Position numbers and translations under genes: made by a program
Shown here: one piece after another, positions 34,784-43,735 of the stretch
How positions within the stretch are numbered: the stretch's first letter is position 1
Layout: every line of letters begins with the position of its first letter
The notes under the pieces: model-generated
What the model saw: only the letters and a program-made list of their open reading frames with translations
Told to the model about the DNA's origin: nothing
The model's database searches: none
Assembly (NCBI RefSeq): GCF_902499075.1
Contig: NZ_CABVPP010000010.1
Coordinates: forward strand, 1 to 64,000
Direction of reading: 5' to 3'
Length of the DNA: 64,000 nt
Origin: Burkholderia pseudomultivorans
GTDB lineage: Bacteria > Pseudomonadota > Gammaproteobacteria > Burkholderiales > Burkholderiaceae

Positions 34784-37732
34784 TCACTTGCCAGTCGTCA
34801 CGGGAGCCGGCGCCGCGCGACGCTCGAGCAGGTCGAGCTGCTCGGCGTTGAAACGCGCATACGCACGCTGCCAGTCGGACGGCTGCGCGACCGGCATCAC
34901 CTGCACGGCCGTTACCTTGTATTCGGGGCAGTTCGTCGCCCAGTCCGAACTGTCCGTCGTGATCACGTTCGCGCCCGATTCGGGAAAGTGGAACGTCGTG
35001 TACACGACCCCCGGCTGCATGCGTTCGGTCACGAGCGCGCGCAGCACCGTCTGCCCGGCACGCGATTCGATGCCGACCCAGTCGCCGCTCCGGATGCCGC
35101 GATCCTGCGCGTCGTGCGGATGGATTTCGAGGCGATCCTCTTGGTGCCACTGCACGTTCTCGGTGCGGCGCGTCTGCGCGCCGACGTTGTATTGCGACAG
35201 GATGCGGCCCGTGGTCAGGATCAGCGGATAGCGCTGCGTGACCTTCTCCGGCGACGCAATGAACTGCGTGATCACGAACTTGCCCTTGCCGCGCACGAAC
35301 GTGTCGATGTGCATCGTCGGCGTGCCTTCCGGCGCGGCTTCGTTGCATGGCCACTGGATGCTGCCGAGTGCGTCGAGCTTCGCGTACGACACGCCCGAGA
35401 AGGTCGGCGTGAGCCGCGCGATCTCGTCCATGATTTCCGACGGATGCGCGTAATCCATCTCGTAGCCGAGCGCGCGCGACAGCATCAGCGTCACTTCCCA
35501 GTCCGCGTAGCCGGCCAGCGGCGGCATCACCTTGCGCACGCGCGAGATGCGGCGCTCCGCGTTCGTGAAGGTGCCGTCCTTCTCGAGGAACGACGAGCCG
35601 GGCAGCAGCACGTGCGCGTACTTCGCGGTTTCGTTCAGGAAGATGTCCTGCACGACGATGCATTCCATCGCCGACAGCGCGGCTGCGACATGCTGCGTGT
35701 TCGGATCCGACTGGACGATGTCCTCGCCCTGGCAGTAGAGCCCCTTGAAGCTGCCGTCGAGCGCCGCGTCGAACATGTTCGGGATGCGCAGGCCCGGTTC
35801 CGGTTGCAGCGTTGCCGACCATGCCTCCTCGAACAGCGCACGCACGCTCGCGTCGCCGATATGGCGGTAGCCGGGCAGCTCGTGCGGGAACGAGCCCATG
35901 TCGCACGAGCCCTGCACGTTGTTCTGGCCGCGCAGCGGATTGACGCCGACGCCTTCGCGCCCGACGTTGCCGGTCGCCATCGCGAGGTTCGCGATGCCCA
36001 TCACGGTGGTCGAGCCTTGCGCGTGCTCGGTCACGCCGAGCCCGTAGTAGATCGCGGCGTTGCCGCCCGTCGCATAGAGCCGCGCGGCGGCGCGCACCTG
36101 TTCCGCCGGCACGCCCGTCACCTCGGCGGTCGCCTCGGGCGAATTCTCGGCACGCGACACGAACTCGCGCCACTGCTCGAACGCGCGCGTGTCGCAGCGC
36201 TCGGCGACGAACGCGTCGGCGACGAGCCCTTCGGTGACGATCACGTGCGCGAGCGCGTTGACCATCGCGACGTTGGTGCCGGGGCGAAGCTGCAGGTGAT
36301 GGGTGGCCTTCACGTGCGGGCCGTCGACCACGTCGATGCGGCGCGGATCGATGACGATCAGCTTCGCGCCTTCGCGCACGCGGCGCTTCAGCCGCGAGCC
36401 GAACACCGGGTGGCCGTCGGTCGGGTTCGCGCCCATCACGACGATCACGTCGGCCTTGCCGACCGACGCGAAGGTCTGCGTGCCGGCCGATTCGCCGAGC
36501 GTCGTCTTCAGGCCATAGCCGGTCGGCGAATGACACACGCGCGCGCAGGTGTCGACGTTGTTGTTGCCGAACGCGGCGCGCACCAGCTTCTGCACGAGGT
36601 AGGTTTCCTCGTTCGTGCAGCGCGACGACGTGATGCCGCCGATCGAATCGCGGCCGTACTTGTCCTGCAGCTTGCGGAACTGCGTCGCCGCATAGGTGAG
36701 CGCCTCGTCCCAGCTCACTTCGCGCCACGGATCGGTGATCTTCGCGCGGATCATCGGCTTCGTGATGCGGTCCTTGTGCGTCGCATAGCCCCACGCGAAG
36801 CGTCCCTTCACGCACGCGTGGCCTTCGTTCGCGAGCCCGTTCTTGTGCGGTGTCATCCGCACGACCTGCGTGCCCTTCATCTCGGCCTTGAACGAGCAGC
36901 CGACGCCGCAGTATGCGCAGGTGGTGATCACCGAATGCTCGGCCTGCCCGAGCTGGACGACCGACTTCTCCTGCAGCGTGGCCGTCGGGCAGGCCGCGAC
37001 GCACGCGCCGCAGGACACGCATTCCGACGCCATGAACGATTCGCTCTCGCCGGCGGCGACGCGCGATTCGAAGCCGCGCGCGGCGATCGTCAGCGCGAAC
37101 GTGCCCTGCGTTTCCTCGCAGGCGCGCACGCAGCGATTGCAGACGATGCACTTCGACGGGTCGTACGTGAAGTACGGATTCGACTCGTCCTTCGCATCGC
37201 GCAGATGATTCGCGCCGTCGAAGCCGTATCGCACCTCGCGCAGGCCGACCACGCCCGCCATGTCCTGCAGCTCGCAGTCGCCGTTGGCGGGGCAGGTGAG
37301 GCAGTCGAGCGGGTGATCGGAGATGTACAGCTCCATCACGTTGCGGCGCAGCGCCTGCAGCCGGTCCGACTGCGTGCGTACCTTCATCCCGGCTTCGGCG
37401 GGCGTCGTGCACGAGGCCGGATAGCCGCGCCGGCCTTCGATCTCGACGAGGCACAGGCGGCACGAGCCGAACGGCTCGAGCGAATCGGTCGCGCAGAGCT
37501 TCGGCACGTTGACGCCGGCTTCGATCGCGGCGCGCATCACCGACGTGCCGGCCGGCACAGTGACGGGCTGACCGTCGATTTCGAGCGTCACGTCGGTATC
37601 AGCATGGCGCAGCGGCGTGCCGTAATCGGTATCGTCGAGCGGGTCGCGCGCACGCGCCTGGGTGGCGCTCTTGCACGCGCATTGGCCTGAGCCGCAGCCG
37701 CCTTGGCGGACGTTGTTCGTGTCGAGGGACAT
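34784..37732 (-). CDS. fdsA: NAD-dependent formate dehydrogenase, molybdenum-containing alpha subunit
   Basis: 982 residues. The N-terminal [2Fe-2S] domain has Cys80, 91, 94, 108. A His-Cys3 cluster follows (His140, Cys144, 147, 153), then two [4Fe-4S] ferredoxin clusters (Cys195/198/201/205 and 238/241/244/248). The proximal [4Fe-4S] ligands are Cys272, 275, 279, 307. The bis-MGD catalytic domain has Cys400 in CARVCHSPTGYG as molybdenum ligand, so this is the Cys rather than selenocysteine form. It oxidises formate to CO2 and passes electrons to FdsB. The ATG at 37732 opens MSLDTNNVRQGGCGSGQC. The operon order fdsG-B-A-D is complete except that fdsC (sulfur transferase) is not adjacent here. 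Confidence 0.97.
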   Translation of the reverse strand: MSLDTNNVRQGGCGSGQCACKSATQARARDPLDDTDYGTPLRHADTDVTLEIDGQPVTVPAGTSVMRAAIEAGVNVPKLCATDSLEPFGSCRLCLVEIEGRRGYPASCTTPAEAGMKVRTQSDRLQALRRNVMELYISDHPLDCLTCPANGDCELQDMAGVVGLREVRYGFDGANHLRDAKDESNPYFTYDPSKCIVCNRCVRACEETQGTFALTIAARGFESRVAAGESESFMASECVSCGACVAACPTATLQEKSVVQLGQAEHSVITTCAYCGVGCSFKAEMKGTQVVRMTPHKNGLANEGHACVKGRFAWGYATHKDRITKPMIRAKITDPWREVSWDEALTYAATQFRKLQDKYGRDSIGGITSSRCTNEETYLVQKLVRAAFGNNNVDTCARVCHSPTGYGLKTTLGESAGTQTFASVGKADVIVVMGANPTDGHPVFGSRLKRRVREGAKLIVIDPRRIDVVDGPHVKATHHLQLRPGTNVAMVNALAHVIVTEGLVADAFVAERCDTRAFEQWREFVSRAENSPEATAEVTGVPAEQVRAAARLYATGGNAAIYYGLGVTEHAQGSTTVMGIANLAMATGNVGREGVGVNPLRGQNNVQGSCDMGSFPHELPGYRHIGDASVRALFEEAWSATLQPEPGLRIPNMFDAALDGSFKGLYCQGEDIVQSDPNTQHVAAALSAMECIVVQDIFLNETAKYAHVLLPGSSFLEKDGTFTNAERRISRVRKVMPPLAGYADWEVTLMLSRALGYEMDYAHPSEIMDEIARLTPTFSGVSYAKLDALGSIQWPCNEAAPEGTPTMHIDTFVRGKGKFVITQFIASPEKVTQRYPLILTTGRILSQYNVGAQTRRTENVQWHQEDRLEIHPHDAQDRGIRSGDWVGIESRAGQTVLRALVTERMQPGVVYTTFHFPESGANVITTDSSDWATNCPEYKVTAVQVMPVAQPSDWQRAYARFNAEQLDLLERRAAPAPVTTGK

Positions 37733-37749
37733 GCAGGGCTCCTTCTGGG

Positions 37750-39327
37750 TCAGGCCGCAGCCTTGACCGGACCCGACGCGGCATCCTTGCCGGCGGCGAG
37801 CCCGAAATCTTCGGGGAAGTGATCGAGCGCGGACAGCACCGGATACGGCGTCATCCCGCCCATCGCGCACAGCGAGCCGGCGAGCATCGTGTCGCACAGG
37901 TCGCGCAGCAGCGTGACCCGCCGCTCCGACGTATCGCCCTGGCGGATGCGCGCGATCGTCTCGACGCCGCGCGTCGAACCGATCCGGCATGGCGTGCACT
38001 TGCCGCACGATTCGATCGCGCAGAACTTCATCGCGTATTCGGCGAGCGCCGCGAGGTTCGACGTGTCGTCGTGCAGCACGATGCCGCCGTGGCCGACGAC
38101 CGCGCCGATCGCCGCGTACGCTTCATAGTCGAGCGGCACGTCCCACTGGTGCTCGGGCAGGTAGGTGCCGAGCGGGCCGCCGACCTGCGCCGCGCGCGCG
38201 GGCCGGCCGCTGGCCGTGCCGCCGCCGAACTCGAACAGCAGCTCGCGCAGCGTGACGCCGAACGCGAGTTCGACGAGGCCGCCGTGGCGGATGTTGCCCG
38301 CGAGCTGGAACGGTAGCGTGCCGCGCGAGCGGCCCATCCCGTAATCGCGATAGAACGCGGCGCCGCGCGCGAAGATCACCGGCGCGGTCGCGAGCGTGAT
38401 CACGTTGTTGATCACGGTCGGCTGGCCGAACAGGCCGGCGAGCGCGGGCAACGGCGGCTTCGCGCGCACGACGCCGCGCTTGCCTTCGAGCGATTCGAGC
38501 AGCGCGGTTTCCTCGCCGCATACGTACGAGCCCGCGCCTTTCGCGACATGCAGGTCGAACGCATGCGCGGAGCCGAGCACGTGCGCGCCGAGCCAGCCGG
38601 CCTCGCGCGCCCGTTCGATCGCGGCTTCGAGCGTCGCGATTGCGTCCGGGTATTCGCTGCGCACGTAGATATGGCCGATCGTCGCGCCGGTCGCGATGCC
38701 CGCGATGATCATCCCTTCGATCAGGCAGTACGGGTCGCTTTCCATGATCAGGCGATCGGAGAACGTGCCCGAATCGCCTTCGTCCGCGTTGCAGACGATG
38801 TATTTCTGCGTTGCGCGCGCCTGCCGGACCGTACGCCACTTGATGCCGGCCGGGAACGCCGCGCCGCCGCGGCCGCGCAGCCCCGATTCGATCAGCATCT
38901 CGCACGCGGCGTCGCCGTCGAGCGCGAGCGCGTTCTTCAGGCCGGCGAGGCCGTCGTGCCGCAGGTAGTCGTCGATCGACAGCGGATCGGTCAGCCCGAT
39001 CCGCGCGAACGTCAGGCGCTGCTGGCGCGCGAGATAGGGCAGCGCGTCGACGAGGCCGACGCCGCTCGGATGCGCGCCGCCTTCGAGCCAGCCGGCGTCG
39101 AACAGTGCCGGCACGTCGGCGGCCGACAGGTTCGCGTAGCCGACGCGGCCCGCGGCCGTGCCGACCTCGACCAGCGGTTCGAGCCACAGCAACCCGCGCG
39201 AGCCGTTGCGGACCAGTTCGATCGCGGCGCCGCGCCGTTCGGCTTCCGCGACGATCGCGGCGGCGAGCGCATCGGCGCCGAGCGCCAGCGCGGAGGAATC
39301 GCGCGGGACGTAGATGCGGGTCGTCAT
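37750..39327 (-). CDS. fdsB: NAD-dependent formate dehydrogenase beta subunit (FMN/NADH-binding)
   Basis: 525 residues, NuoEF-related. The N-terminal thioredoxin-like domain is about 1-110. The FMN/NAD domain has SGLRGRGGAAFPAGIKWRTV (FMN) and VCNADEGDSGTFSDRLIMESDP, with GAGSYVCGEETALLESLEGKRG for NADH. A [4Fe-4S] site is ESCGKCTPCRIGSTRG. It transfers electrons from FdsA clusters to NAD+. The start ATG overlaps the stop of fdsG as ATGA (39324-39327), so it is translationally coupled. Confidence 0.96.
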   Translation of the reverse strand: MTTRIYVPRDSSALALGADALAAAIVAEAERRGAAIELVRNGSRGLLWLEPLVEVGTAAGRVGYANLSAADVPALFDAGWLEGGAHPSGVGLVDALPYLARQQRLTFARIGLTDPLSIDDYLRHDGLAGLKNALALDGDAACEMLIESGLRGRGGAAFPAGIKWRTVRQARATQKYIVCNADEGDSGTFSDRLIMESDPYCLIEGMIIAGIATGATIGHIYVRSEYPDAIATLEAAIERAREAGWLGAHVLGSAHAFDLHVAKGAGSYVCGEETALLESLEGKRGVVRAKPPLPALAGLFGQPTVINNVITLATAPVIFARGAAFYRDYGMGRSRGTLPFQLAGNIRHGGLVELAFGVTLRELLFEFGGGTASGRPARAAQVGGPLGTYLPEHQWDVPLDYEAYAAIGAVVGHGGIVLHDDTSNLAALAEYAMKFCAIESCGKCTPCRIGSTRGVETIARIRQGDTSERRVTLLRDLCDTMLAGSLCAMGGMTPYPVLSALDHFPEDFGLAAGKDAASGPVKAAA

Positions 39328-39812
39328 GCGGCCTCCTCGGTGTGCGCGACCGCATCGGCCAGCAGCGCATCGAATTTCTGCGGCGTGACCTTCGCGTGCA
39401 GCACGCCGTTGACCGTCATCGACGGCGACTGCGCACACAAGCCGAGGCAGTAGACCGATTCGAGCGCGACGGCCTGCGCATCCGAAGCGTCGTGCGCGGC
39501 GTCGAACCGGCACCCCGTGCGCGCCTCCGCGTGTTCGGCAAGCGCCTCGCAGCCCATGCTGCGGCACGCTTCGGCGCGGCACATCTGGATCGTCACGCGT
39601 GCGGGCGGCACGGTGCGGAAATGGTGGTAGTAGGTCAGCACGCCATGCACTTCGGCGCGCGACAGGTTCAGCGCCTTCGCGAGCGGCGCGACGCAGCCCG
39701 GCGGCACATAGCCCGCGTCGTCCTGGATCGCGTGCAGGATCGCGACGAGCGACCGGCCGGCGCGCACGTGGCGCTCGACGAGGGCGTCGGGCGCGGGGGA
39801 ATTCGGGGACAT
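39324..39812 (-). CDS. fdsG: NAD-dependent formate dehydrogenase gamma subunit ([2Fe-2S])
   Basis: 162 residues, NuoE-like. The [2Fe-2S] ligands are Cys78 and Cys83 (MCRAEACRSMGCEAL) and Cys122 and Cys126 (YCLGLC). First gene of fdsGBAD. Its promoter lies in the 131-bp divergent region shared with the fdsR-like regulator. Confidence 0.95.
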   Translation of the reverse strand: MSPNSPAPDALVERHVRAGRSLVAILHAIQDDAGYVPPGCVAPLAKALNLSRAEVHGVLTYYHHFRTVPPARVTIQMCRAEACRSMGCEALAEHAEARTGCRFDAAHDASDAQAVALESVYCLGLCAQSPSMTVNGVLHAKVTPQKFDALLADAVAHTEEAA

Positions 39813-39943
39813 CGCTTATGCTCCTCCAAAGTCTCATATGCGCTGTGAATTCATATAATGCGCATTGCGACTTCGTTCTGATGGATTTTGGTCAACGATA
39901 AGCGGAAGATTGGACGGTCGCAATAAGAAATCGGAGTACATAA

Positions 39944-41050
39944 TTGATTCGAATCGAATGCGACGCGTATCTGACCGTACGCGACACGGAGGGGCGCACC
40001 GCGAGTCTGTCGGAGGTCGCGCCGCTGCTGGAACTTGTGGCCGACACGGGCAGCATCGCGCAGGCTGCGCAGGCGAAAGGACTGTCTTATCGGCATGCGT
40101 GGGGCCTGCTGCGCGCGCTGGAGGCGTGCGTCGGCGGAGAACTGATCGAAACCGCGCGTGGCAAGGGCTCGACGCTGTCGGAACTCGGGCAGGCGGTCGT
40201 CGATGCGCAGCGCCTCGCGCGCAGCCGGCTCGACGGCAACCTGCGCGCGCTGGCGGCGGAAGTGGCGAGCGACCTGAACCGGCGGCTCGCGCAGCGGGAC
40301 GGCGCGGTGCGCATACACGCATCGCACGGCTATGCGGTCGCGACGCTCGTATCGGCGCTGGTCGATGCGCACGCCGCGGTCGACATCAAGTATCGAGAGA
40401 GCGTCGAGGCCGTGCAGGCGCTGGCGCGCGGCGAGTGCGAACTGGCCGGCTTCCATCTGCCGCGCGGCGCGTTTCGCGCGCAGTGCGCGCAGATCTACCG
40501 GCCGTGGCTCGACGATACGCGTCACGTGCTGATTCATTTGACGCGTCGCCAGCAGGGGCTGTTCATTCCGCGCGGCAATCCGAAGCAGGTGCGCGGGCTC
40601 GCAGACCTGGCGCGCAACGACATCCGCTTCGTCAACCGGCAGCCGGGTTCGGGCACGCGCATGCTGCTCGACCTCGCGCTGCGCGCGATCGGCATCGATC
40701 CGGAGCGTATCGACGGCTATGCGTCGGCCGAACTCACGCACTCGGCGATCGCGGCGTTCGTCGCGAGCGGGATGGCCGATCTCGGCTTCGGCGTCGAGCC
40801 GGCCGCGCATCATTTCGGGCTCGATTTCATCCCGGTCGTCGACGAGGACTATTACTTCGCGTGCGAGCGCGCGCGGCTCGATGCGCGACCGCTCGCCGGC
40901 GTGCTGGCGCTGCTGCGCGACGCGCGTTTCGTCGAGCGCGTCGCGCATCTCGACGGCTACGATCCCGCTGCATGCGGGACGCTGGAAAGCGTTGCAGCGG
41001 GGCTGGCCGGCGACGATGGCGCGGCTCCGGCGCACGGCAATGCGCGGTAA
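39944..41050 (+). CDS. regulator with LysR/ModE-type helix-turn-helix and periplasmic-binding-like domain (FdsR-like)
   Basis: 368 residues from a TTG start (39944), supported by GGAG 9 bases upstream. The N-terminal HTH is ModE-like (LLELVADTGSIAQAAQAKGLSYRHAWGLLRALEACVGGELIETARGKGSTLSELGQ). The C-terminal 250 residues are a PBP-type sensor (FHLPRGAF, NRQPGSGTRMLLDLALRAIGI, GVEPAAHHFGLDFIPVVDEDYYF). Divergent from fdsGBAD with 131 bp between start codons. It is the expected local regulator of formate dehydrogenase; the ligand (molybdate or formate) is unknown. Confidence 0.85.
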   Translation: MIRIECDAYLTVRDTEGRTASLSEVAPLLELVADTGSIAQAAQAKGLSYRHAWGLLRALEACVGGELIETARGKGSTLSELGQAVVDAQRLARSRLDGNLRALAAEVASDLNRRLAQRDGAVRIHASHGYAVATLVSALVDAHAAVDIKYRESVEAVQALARGECELAGFHLPRGAFRAQCAQIYRPWLDDTRHVLIHLTRRQQGLFIPRGNPKQVRGLADLARNDIRFVNRQPGSGTRMLLDLALRAIGIDPERIDGYASAELTHSAIAAFVASGMADLGFGVEPAAHHFGLDFIPVVDEDYYFACERARLDARPLAGVLALLRDARFVERVAHLDGYDPAACGTLESVAAGLAGDDGAAPAHGNAR

Positions 41051-41151
41051 CGGGTGCGCGATCGAAGCGCGCTGCAGCAGAGGGGGATTTGCGCTACGCT
41101 TGCCGCTTGATCAACGTTCCAACAAGCACGCCGTTCAGGCGTCATTCCGCC

Positions 41152-41421
41152 ATGAAACTTTCCGTTTCCCTCTCCGCGGCAGCGTTGACCGCGGGGCTTC
41201 TGGTCGCTGTCTCGCCGCTTGCGTTCGCGCAGAATTCGCCGGGCGTGCCCGGCGGCATCCTGACCGACCAGTTTCGCCTGAACGAACATCCGCAGATGCC
41301 GTTCGCGGCGTCGGCACCGTCGAAGAAATACCAGACCGGCAAGAAATCGGCGCTGCGCCGCAAGGGTGACATGGGCGACCCGAACGGTTGCAACCTGAAG
41401 TGCCCGATGGACGATCAGTGA
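41152..41421 (+). CDS. small exported protein of unknown function
   Basis: 89 residues. The signal peptide MKLSVSLSAAALTAGLLVAVSPLAFA is followed by a short mature region rich in Pro/Lys. It ends in a two-Cys segment CNLKCPMDDQ. No domain recognised. It is followed by a strong terminator, so it is probably a single-gene unit. The ATG at 41152 lacks a strong Shine-Dalgarno. Confidence 0.7.
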   Translation: MKLSVSLSAAALTAGLLVAVSPLAFAQNSPGVPGGILTDQFRLNEHPQMPFAASAPSKKYQTGKKSALRRKGDMGDPNGCNLKCPMDDQ

Positions 41422-41468
41422 CGCGCCGACCGACAAGCGCGCCGACTGTCGGTTTCGTTGTCTCCGGG

Positions 41469-41506
41469 CCCCGCGAAGCGTTGCCGCTTCGCGGGGCTCG
41501 CGTTTT
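41469..41506 (+). terminator. terminator of the 89-aa exported protein gene
   Basis: A 12-bp stem CCCCGCGAAGCG/CGCTTCGCGGGG with a 4-nt loop, followed after a short gap by TTTT. Confidence 0.75.
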
Positions 41507-41566
41507 CTTGTCTGTCGAATGAATCGGGGCGCGGACAGGGTGGCGAGTCTCGCCGCTCATTGACTA

Positions 41567-41602
41567 GGGTTAACCCGAATTCAGGAAGTATATGTTCCTG
41601 AA
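41567..41602. promoter_or_regulatory. two stacked palindromes upstream of the DUF4148 gene
   Basis: Perfect decamer GGGTTAACCC (41567-41576), then the 8-7-8 inverted repeat TTCAGGAA/TTCCTGAA (41580-41602), 101-136 bp before the ATG. A TTGACT at 41560-41565 abuts them. The architecture fits binding sites for a dimeric regulator. Confidence 0.5.
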
Positions 41603-41702
41603 ACCTGCCTTATTCTTAAGCAGCTGCCTACATAAACTTCGGTTTGTCAGCGATGAGCAAGGTGTTCATCGCGAAAAACGGACAAATCTGGAGGTCAGTA
41701 TC

Positions 41703-42053
41703 ATGAAGTCGCTCGTTCAAGCTGTTGTCGTTGCCGCCGCTCTCGTTGCCCCGGTCGTGTCGTTCGCGCAGTCGGGCTCGACGATCACCCGCGCACAGGT
41801 CCGCGCTGAACTGGTTCAACTGCAGCAGGCCGGTTACAACTCGGCCCGCGGGGAAGATCCGCACTATCCGGAAGCGATCCAGGCCGCAACGGCCCGCGTC
41901 GCGGAACAACAGCGGGCGCTGGCGCAAGCGCAAGGTGCCGATGCCAGCGGCTACGGCGCACAGGCGCAGGGCGCTTCGGCATCGGGTTCGCGCGCGATCG
42001 GCGTGCGTCCGGCCAGCGATGAGGAAATGAAGTCGCTGTATCGCGGCAGCTAA
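41703..42053 (+). CDS. DUF4148 family exported protein
   Basis: 116 residues. The signal peptide MKSLVQAVVVAAALVAPVVSFA is followed by the DUF4148 start TITRAQVRAELVQLQQAGYN and DPHYPEAIQAATARVAEQ. A Gly/Ala/Ser-rich linker and the tail DEEMKSLYRGS follow. The Shine-Dalgarno GGAGG precedes the ATG at 41703 by 7 bases. These small periplasmic proteins are numerous in Burkholderia and of unknown function. The promoter region carries two strong palindromes. Confidence 0.85.
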   Translation: MKSLVQAVVVAAALVAPVVSFAQSGSTITRAQVRAELVQLQQAGYNSARGEDPHYPEAIQAATARVAEQQRALAQAQGADASGYGAQAQGASASGSRAIGVRPASDEEMKSLYRGS

Positions 42054-42421
42054 GCAGCGCATCGCCCGGTTCGGCCATGCGCCGGGTGCGACGATGGGTC
42101 GTGCCGAGGCTGCGGCGCCGGGCGGGCCGCCGTGGCGAGCGATGCGCGCGCAGCGGCGGCCGAACATCCGTCACCTCCTGTCGCCGGGATGCCGGCGACA
42201 TTCCGCCTGGCCCGTCCGGGGCTGGGCGCTTTTTCGAAAGACTGAGGTGCTTGTGCGTTTTGCCGGCAACAAAAACCCCGCAGACTTGCGTCGTGCGGGG
42301 TTCGTGCGTGTTGCGCGGTGGGGCGTCACTCGAATTGTGGCGTGTAGGCCACGCCAGTAAATGGCGTAGACATTTCGGCTTTGAAATGTACCCCCCCAGA
42401 AATACCCCCAAACTCTCGATG
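42054..42421. other. 368-bp gap between the DUF4148 gene and the ssrA-linked interval
   Basis: No gene supported. It contains a hairpin CGCCGG-GAT-CCGGCG (about 42183-42197), a minus-strand terminator at 42271-42302 for the convergent gene, and one end of the TACCCCC iteron pair (42388-42409). Confidence 0.5.
42271..42302 (-). terminator. terminator of the 253-aa ssrA-linked gene
   Basis: AACCCCGCA/TGCGGGGTT stem (42274-42282, 42294-42302) followed on minus by a T-run (42271-42275). Confidence 0.8.
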
Positions 42422-43183
42422 CTATCCCTCGATCGCCACGATTGACGCGCGGCCTGCATAGCGGCGCGTCGTCGGCGCGAACACTGTCCCGAATCGCAGA
42501 AAGAGATGCAACTGCGCAGGGCGTGCGGAACCGCAGATACGGCGGAACTGGTTGAGGGCAGGCTGTCGGCCCCAAGTGCCGCGGGGCGCCATGAAGTCGG
42601 TTGGGATAGTTGCTACCCGATCGAAGGCCGACGGCTGATTGCGCGCAGTCCTTTCTGCTCGCCGGAGACGCGCGCGTAGCGTGCGCGCCTTGACAGCAAA
42701 GTGGTTCGCCAGCGCGGCGCCGTCGCCGTCGAACTGGTCGAACATGTGAAAGTACGCGACCGCTTCAGAGAACTGCGCGGCGACGATTTGCGCGGTTTCC
42801 TCGATTTCCTCTTCGCGCTCGAGCGCGGAGTGCGGCTCATAGTGGGCCGGACCGGCCAAGCGAGCAGCAAGGGCGTTTTCCCGAGTGTCCCCGTTGTCGT
42901 CCTGATCCTCCTCGTCCAGCCTCACGGCAAAACGCATCGCGCGGTTCACGAACTGGCCGAACAGCTTGTGGAGCCGAGTGACGTCGGTTTCCTGAAGATC
43001 AGTGTCTTCTGGCTCGACCGTTCCGCCCCGTTCAGCCTTGATTTCCTCGGCGATGATCCAAGCTTCGCTTTTTAGGTCGTCGACAGTGTGCTCGCCTTGA
43101 GTCAGCTTGGCGATATACCGAAGGTGGCGAAGCATGGGCGCGATAAGCCGCTCGAAGAATGACGCGTCGTGACGTTTTGTCAT
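42422..43183 (-). CDS. hypothetical protein with sigma-70-like architecture
   Basis: 253 residues. The ATG at 43183 has AAGGAA upstream. Residues 5-60 (FFERLIAPMLRHLRYIAKLTQGEHTVDDLKSEAWIIAEEIK) resemble sigma region 2 helices. Residues 150-200 (HMFDQFDGDGAALANHFAVKARTLRARLRRAERTAR) read like a region-4 helix-turn-helix. The acidic linker DEEDQDDNGDTREN separates them. Composition and codon use differ from the core genes nearby. It is most likely an element-borne regulator. The open frame continues upstream 94 codons with biased composition, so an earlier start is possible but not supported by a ribosome-binding site. Confidence 0.6.
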   Translation of the reverse strand: MTKRHDASFFERLIAPMLRHLRYIAKLTQGEHTVDDLKSEAWIIAEEIKAERGGTVEPEDTDLQETDVTRLHKLFGQFVNRAMRFAVRLDEEDQDDNGDTRENALAARLAGPAHYEPHSALEREEEIEETAQIVAAQFSEAVAYFHMFDQFDGDGAALANHFAVKARTLRARLRRAERTARNQPSAFDRVATIPTDFMAPRGTWGRQPALNQFRRICGSARPAQLHLFLRFGTVFAPTTRRYAGRASIVAIEG

Positions 43184-43534
43184 GCAGTTCCTTTCGAGGG
43201 AGTGGGAAGGCGGATTCGCGTTTCGAACCCGCGGCCGCCGCTTAGTTCGCGCCGACCTCCCCGGCAGAGGGTTCGCACTGCCCGTTTTCGTGGATACCGG
43301 CCCGGATACCGGTTGCCTGGATACTGGGCTGAACCGTGGCAACCCCACTGGAAACCTCTCGTCTGAAAACCTGGTGAGGTCGGCCTTTACCTCGGCGACC
43401 GTACGCTCGGACGGACCTGTTTCCGTGCGAACCTTAGTGCAAACCTCGGTCCTGCGAACCGGCACCTCGGTCGCTGCTCGGACAAGGATTCAGTCGGAAA
43501 ACCGAGGTTTCCGTGGCAACCTCACGCCTGGGAA
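43184..43534. repeat. repeat-rich noncoding stretch of the ssrA-linked element
   Basis: No gene supported. Three direct ACCTCGG copies lie at 43389, 43443 and 43464. A CCGAGGT at 43502 forms an inverted pair with them, and a GAGGTT/AACCTC hairpin spans about 43503-43522. Such spaced, mixed-orientation words resemble phage operator or origin arrays. Confidence 0.4.
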
Positions 43535-43735
43535 TCAGCGCATCAGCCTTAGCCTGTATGTGTTGGTTGGATTCCGCGCCAGCGCGGGTCGACAGGGCGG
43601 GACGCACGTTGACTCACGCCGTGCCGACGCACCGAAGGCTGAGAATCCAAGCGCGCCGACCGCTGACTGAGCAACCTGTTCGCGGGCCTCACGGGCGGCC
43701 AGTGCGGCGCGTGTGGTCGTGTCGGTCAGCGGCAT
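43535..43735 (-). pseudogene. possible truncated integrase N-terminus
   Basis: A 66-residue ORF opens MPLTDTTTRAALAAREAREQ directly at the GGGGGTAT iterons. MPLTDT is a typical first-residue motif of P4-like tyrosine integrases, but the rest of the ORF does not resemble one, and no catalytic Arg-His-Tyr region follows. No Shine-Dalgarno. Either an integrase relic or chance. Confidence 0.25.

Noticed and set aside
33272-37690. 1472-residue plus frame opposite fdsA
   Set aside because: Antisense shadow of a well-supported gene.
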